A stretch of DNA of 64,000 nucleotides, taken from contig NC_091033.1 of NCBI RefSeq assembly GCF_041296385.1, positions 14,342,501 through 14,406,500 of the forward strand, given 5' to 3'. Both the position numbers and the translations under genes were made by a program. Each line of letters starts with the position of its first letter. Positions within the stretch are counted from its first letter, which is position 1. The DNA comes from Aphelocoma coerulescens (lineage: Eukaryota; Chordata; Aves; Passeriformes; Corvidae). Of this stretch, positions 60,972 through 64,000 are shown piece by piece. The notes beneath the pieces were generated by a model. It saw only the letters and a list, made by a program, of their open reading frames with translations. It searched no databases and had not been told where the DNA came from.

Positions 60972-61270
60972 GATCCTACAGGAAAGGTGGAGAGAGGCTG
61001 TGTCTGCAAGGGCCTGGAGGGACAGGACGAGGGGGAATGGCTTCACACTGAGAAGGGTTGGATGGGATATTGGGAAGGAATTGTTCCCTGGGAGGGTGGG
61101 GAGGGGCTGGGATGCAATTCCCCGAGAAGCTGTGGCTGCCCCTGGATCCCTGGCAGTGTCCCAGGCCAGGCTGGACGGGGCTTGGAGCAGCCTGGGACAG
61201 TGGAAGGAGTTCCTGCACCTGGAATTGGGATGAGCTTTAGCTCCTGTCCACCCCAGCCATTCTGTGCCAT
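60972..61270 (+). mobile_element. CR1 LINE 3' fragment
   Basis: Plus-strand CR1 tail: GGACAGGACGAGGGGGAATG, TGGGAAGGAATTGTTCCCTG, GGCTGCCCCTGGATCCCTGG and CAGGCCAGGCTGGACGGGGC, ending near CCCCAGCCATTCTGTG. Same subfamily as the copy at 50670-50930, in the opposite orientation. Confidence 0.92.
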
Positions 61271-63734
61271 CAGCGGTGGGACCGGCACAGCCCCCTGTCC
61301 CTGTGGATCCCAGGGCTGTGGGGGTGACATCCACACCCTGACCCCTCCTGGTTCCCAGGATTGTCCCCTGGGCCCCTGCAGCTGCTCCTCACTCAGCCCA
61401 GATTGTCTCAGAGATAGAAATGCCTTTATATCCTTGGTAGGAAGGAACTGCTCATTTCAGAGGAGGGATCCAGCACGGAGCTGGGAATGTGTTCCCTTGT
61501 CTGTTCCGGGGTGTTTCTGATGAGTGCTGCCTCTCTCGGTTCCCTTTCAATCATACAGGAATAGAAAGTGCTCAATAACTTAAAGAATCAAAGTGTGAAG
61601 GATGAGAGAGAACCATTAATTTTTTCTGCCTCTTTTTGATAGAAATGGATGACACTGACTTGAAGAAAATGGGCTGTGCCTGTCCCTGCCATAATTCTGC
61701 CTGTGCTGGTGGCTCTGCAGCACCAGGCAAAGCAGCTCCCCTGCATTAGCACTAAGAAATAAATGGCTTTTCCAGAGGTAGCCTTGCTTTCCTTCCCAGA
61801 CTGGAAGGTCAGGGTGACACATCCTAGGGACTGTGTCACTGTAAAACCCATAAGGGCAAAGACCAGCCTGTTCCTGCACCCGTGTGCGTGGTGACCACGC
61901 CATGGTGAGAATTCAAAAAGCAAAGTGAAAGCACACAAACCTCTGTCCCAAACAGCCCAGCAAACAGAGTTTAATTCCATACATCCTGCCATACCCAGCA
62001 AGACACTTTTGCAATCATTGTCATTTATAATTTAATTAAATCATTGCCATACAGCTGATTTCTCAAAGCAAAAATGATGTTTTCTGTTGCCGTACTCTTG
62101 ATTGTCATTTTCTTGGGTTTTTAATTTTCCTAGTGTTTTTAGTTTGTTTGGATATTTTGTGACAATCTTTAAAGAAAAAAAAGTGTTTAAAAAGAGGATT
62201 TGGTAGCAGCCTGGTTAATTAATTGCATTAGCCATGCTTTGGGAGAGGGTAGCTGATGTAATGCTGCTTTGCATACTCGATTTTGTCTGTAAAATAGCTG
62301 CAAAACTCATTTTACCTGGAGCTGTTGGGCAATCCCTCACTTGCTTAGGACATAGACAACCTTCACCAGTGTGTTTTGCTGCTACTTAATGACATTAATA
62401 GAGAAAAGTGAGTTTTCAGGGGATTTTCTGGCCCTGATTTCTCTGGTACAGTAGGGAAATATCTTGGAAAGAGGCTTCCCAGAAGGAGAATGCTCCTGCT
62501 TCGCTTCAGTGTAAATCTGGAGTTACAAGTCAATTATTTCTAAGATCTGTGCTCAGGAGTAACTTTGAGCTGAAGTTTGGGGCAGTTTGGGCTGGTGGGA
62601 GTCCCTCTCTCCTGGTTCCTTTTAGTATTTCTTAATTACTAGTGTTTCTTAGGAAAAACTAACAAAGGGGAGGATGTTCTTCAGAGAAGTGTTAAAAAAC
62701 CTGCAGCTTTTTTGTAGCAATACCTTTGTGTGTATACATAGAATTACCAGGGTGATCCATTTGTTAAAAATATCCATTTTTAGGGGGGTCTGAGAGCTTG
62801 CATCCCTAAAATCAATGCTCAGCTGGAAATAAGGCACTCTATTGGAACACTGTGTGTTTGACAATACATTTCATGCCTCATTTCCTGCCAGTTGTGGGCT
62901 CCAGAAAACACAAAGAGCAAATTCTCTTTTTTTTTTTTTTTCCTGTGGAAAAAGCCCTATAGTTTGTTCCCTCTAGGATATCAGTGGTTAAATAGATTTC
63001 TGTAAGGACATATTCTGTTCACACTATAATCTGTTGTGACACTAAATCTTAATCCTTCTTCAAATTTCCATTGTTTTTGTACGAAAAGATTATTTCTAAA
63101 ATATTTTATATCTCACATTCATTTTCTTGGCTAAGAATTAATTGCATAAGCAGTGGGTATCTGACCACTATTAAGTCTTCTATCGTAACCCAAAATTAAG
63201 AATTTAATGTGGATTATTCATAACATCTATCCAGTTAATTCAAAGTAATTTTTCTTTGCACTGGGCAGAATTTACACTTTGTTGAAATGAGCTTTACCTC
63301 CTCAGGAGGTGCTGGGAAGTCAACCTGGGCTGTCCTACAGGCTTTGGAGCACCTGTGTCACTGCCACGCTGAAGGTTTTGGGTATCCCAATTTATCCATA
63401 GGATTGATCCTGCTCTTTCCCAGGTTGGGGAAAGGGGGAAAATGAATCACAGAGCTCTTTGGCCCCATGAATGGCAAATGAATGTGTGGCTCTGGTGCTG
63501 ATATCAGCAGTTAGACACTGCTGCTCTTGCAGCATTTTTTACAAATTTGTCCTACCAGGAGTCGCTGTGGAAGTCTGGGAGAGAGGAGGGTAAACCTCAT
63601 AATTCAGGGCCCTGTCTTGTTATTTTAAATGAGCTCAGCACGGCGCTGCTGGGGTTTGCTGCAGTCAGATGGGCTTTGGGAGAGCCTGGGTGCTGGGGTA
63701 GCCAGGTGGCTCCTGACTGCTGCTCCTTGTCACA
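61271..63734. other. Intergenic DNA with an AT-rich homeodomain-motif block
   Basis: About 62020-62330 is AT-rich and repeat-free with TTAATTAATTG at 62215-62225 and other TAAT cores; possible conserved non-coding DNA. A T run lies at about 62929-62941. Nothing else recognised. Confidence 0.35.
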
Positions 63735-64000
63735 GGCACCCAGCTTGGAGGGACCTGGGGACGTCTCCTCCAACCTCCCTCTCAAAGCAGGGGAACAGGG
63801 AGTGCTCAGGGCATCTCATCCGGGGCTGGAGGGGCCATGGCCCCTCTGGACAGCCTTGTCAGGGCTTAATTATCCTCAGAGAGGAGAAAGTTTCCTTGCA
63901 TCCATCCAGAAACTCCTCTGTCTGCATCTCTCATCCCATCTGTGCCCCTCAGCCCAGAGCCTGGGTCCAGCCTCCTGCAGCTCTGTGGGAGCTGAGGGCT
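63735..64000 (-). mobile_element. CR1-like LINE fragment, running off the right edge
   Basis: Plus-strand phrases GGAGGGACCTGGGGACGTCT, CTGGACAGCCTTGTCAGGGC and GAGGAGAAAGTTTCCTTGCA match the reverse complement of the CR1 segment just upstream of its 3' tail. Older and more diverged than the other copies; its far end lies outside the window. Confidence 0.6.

Noticed and set aside
1..64000. CRISPR arrays, operons, prophage or plasmid features
   Set aside because: The sequence is vertebrate nuclear DNA; no spaced direct-repeat arrays or prokaryotic gene organisation are present.

Overview
This is vertebrate nuclear DNA, almost certainly from a bird and perhaps a passerine or other neoavian. 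The main interspersed repeats are 5'-truncated CR1 LINE tails, spaced thinly. There are a few worn ancient amniote relics (a MIR-like SINE and an antisense LINE reverse-transcriptase fragment). No mammalian SINEs are present, and there are no bacterial-style gene runs. The bird assignment is inferred from repeat content and low repeat density.

The window holds one gene element I can support: the first coding exon of TSHZ2 (teashirt zinc finger homeobox 2) on the minus strand. Its 40 coding bases (15840 down to 15801) spell the family N-terminus MPRRKQQAPKRAA, followed by the first base of a split codon and a strong splice donor. Lys10 and Ala12 fit TSHZ2 and not TSHZ1 or TSHZ3. The rest of the gene, a very large exon 2 with the zinc fingers and homeodomain, lies beyond the left edge.

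Layout. 1-15800 is intron 1 of TSHZ2. It is AT-rich and holds a four-copy 91-bp minisatellite (1257-1620), an (AAAAT)n tract, a small CpG-rich patch (about 3767-4012), a MIR-like relic (about 6965-7140) and probable regulatory DNA near the promoter. About 15340-17250 is the CpG-island promoter and first exon. It is split by an AT-rich core containing two long A/T runs, and it carries G-quadruplex motifs and long alternating purine-pyrimidine tracts. 17250-64000 is the 5' flank of TSHZ2. From human synteny it should correspond to the gene-poor interval towards ZFP64/SALL4. I find no protein-coding exon there; it holds six CR1 pieces, one older LINE relic, one palindromic repeat relic and several AT-rich blocks that look like conserved non-coding enhancers. 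The strongest of these (about 25240-25830) has three PBX/MEIS-type sites within 127 bp.

I see no undescribed gene system. The most interesting content is regulatory: the unusual DNA of the TSHZ2 promoter and the candidate enhancers around it. Most open reading frames here are chance frames in GC-rich, repeat or CR1 DNA and are not annotated. Conservation could not be tested, so enhancer calls are low-confidence inferences.
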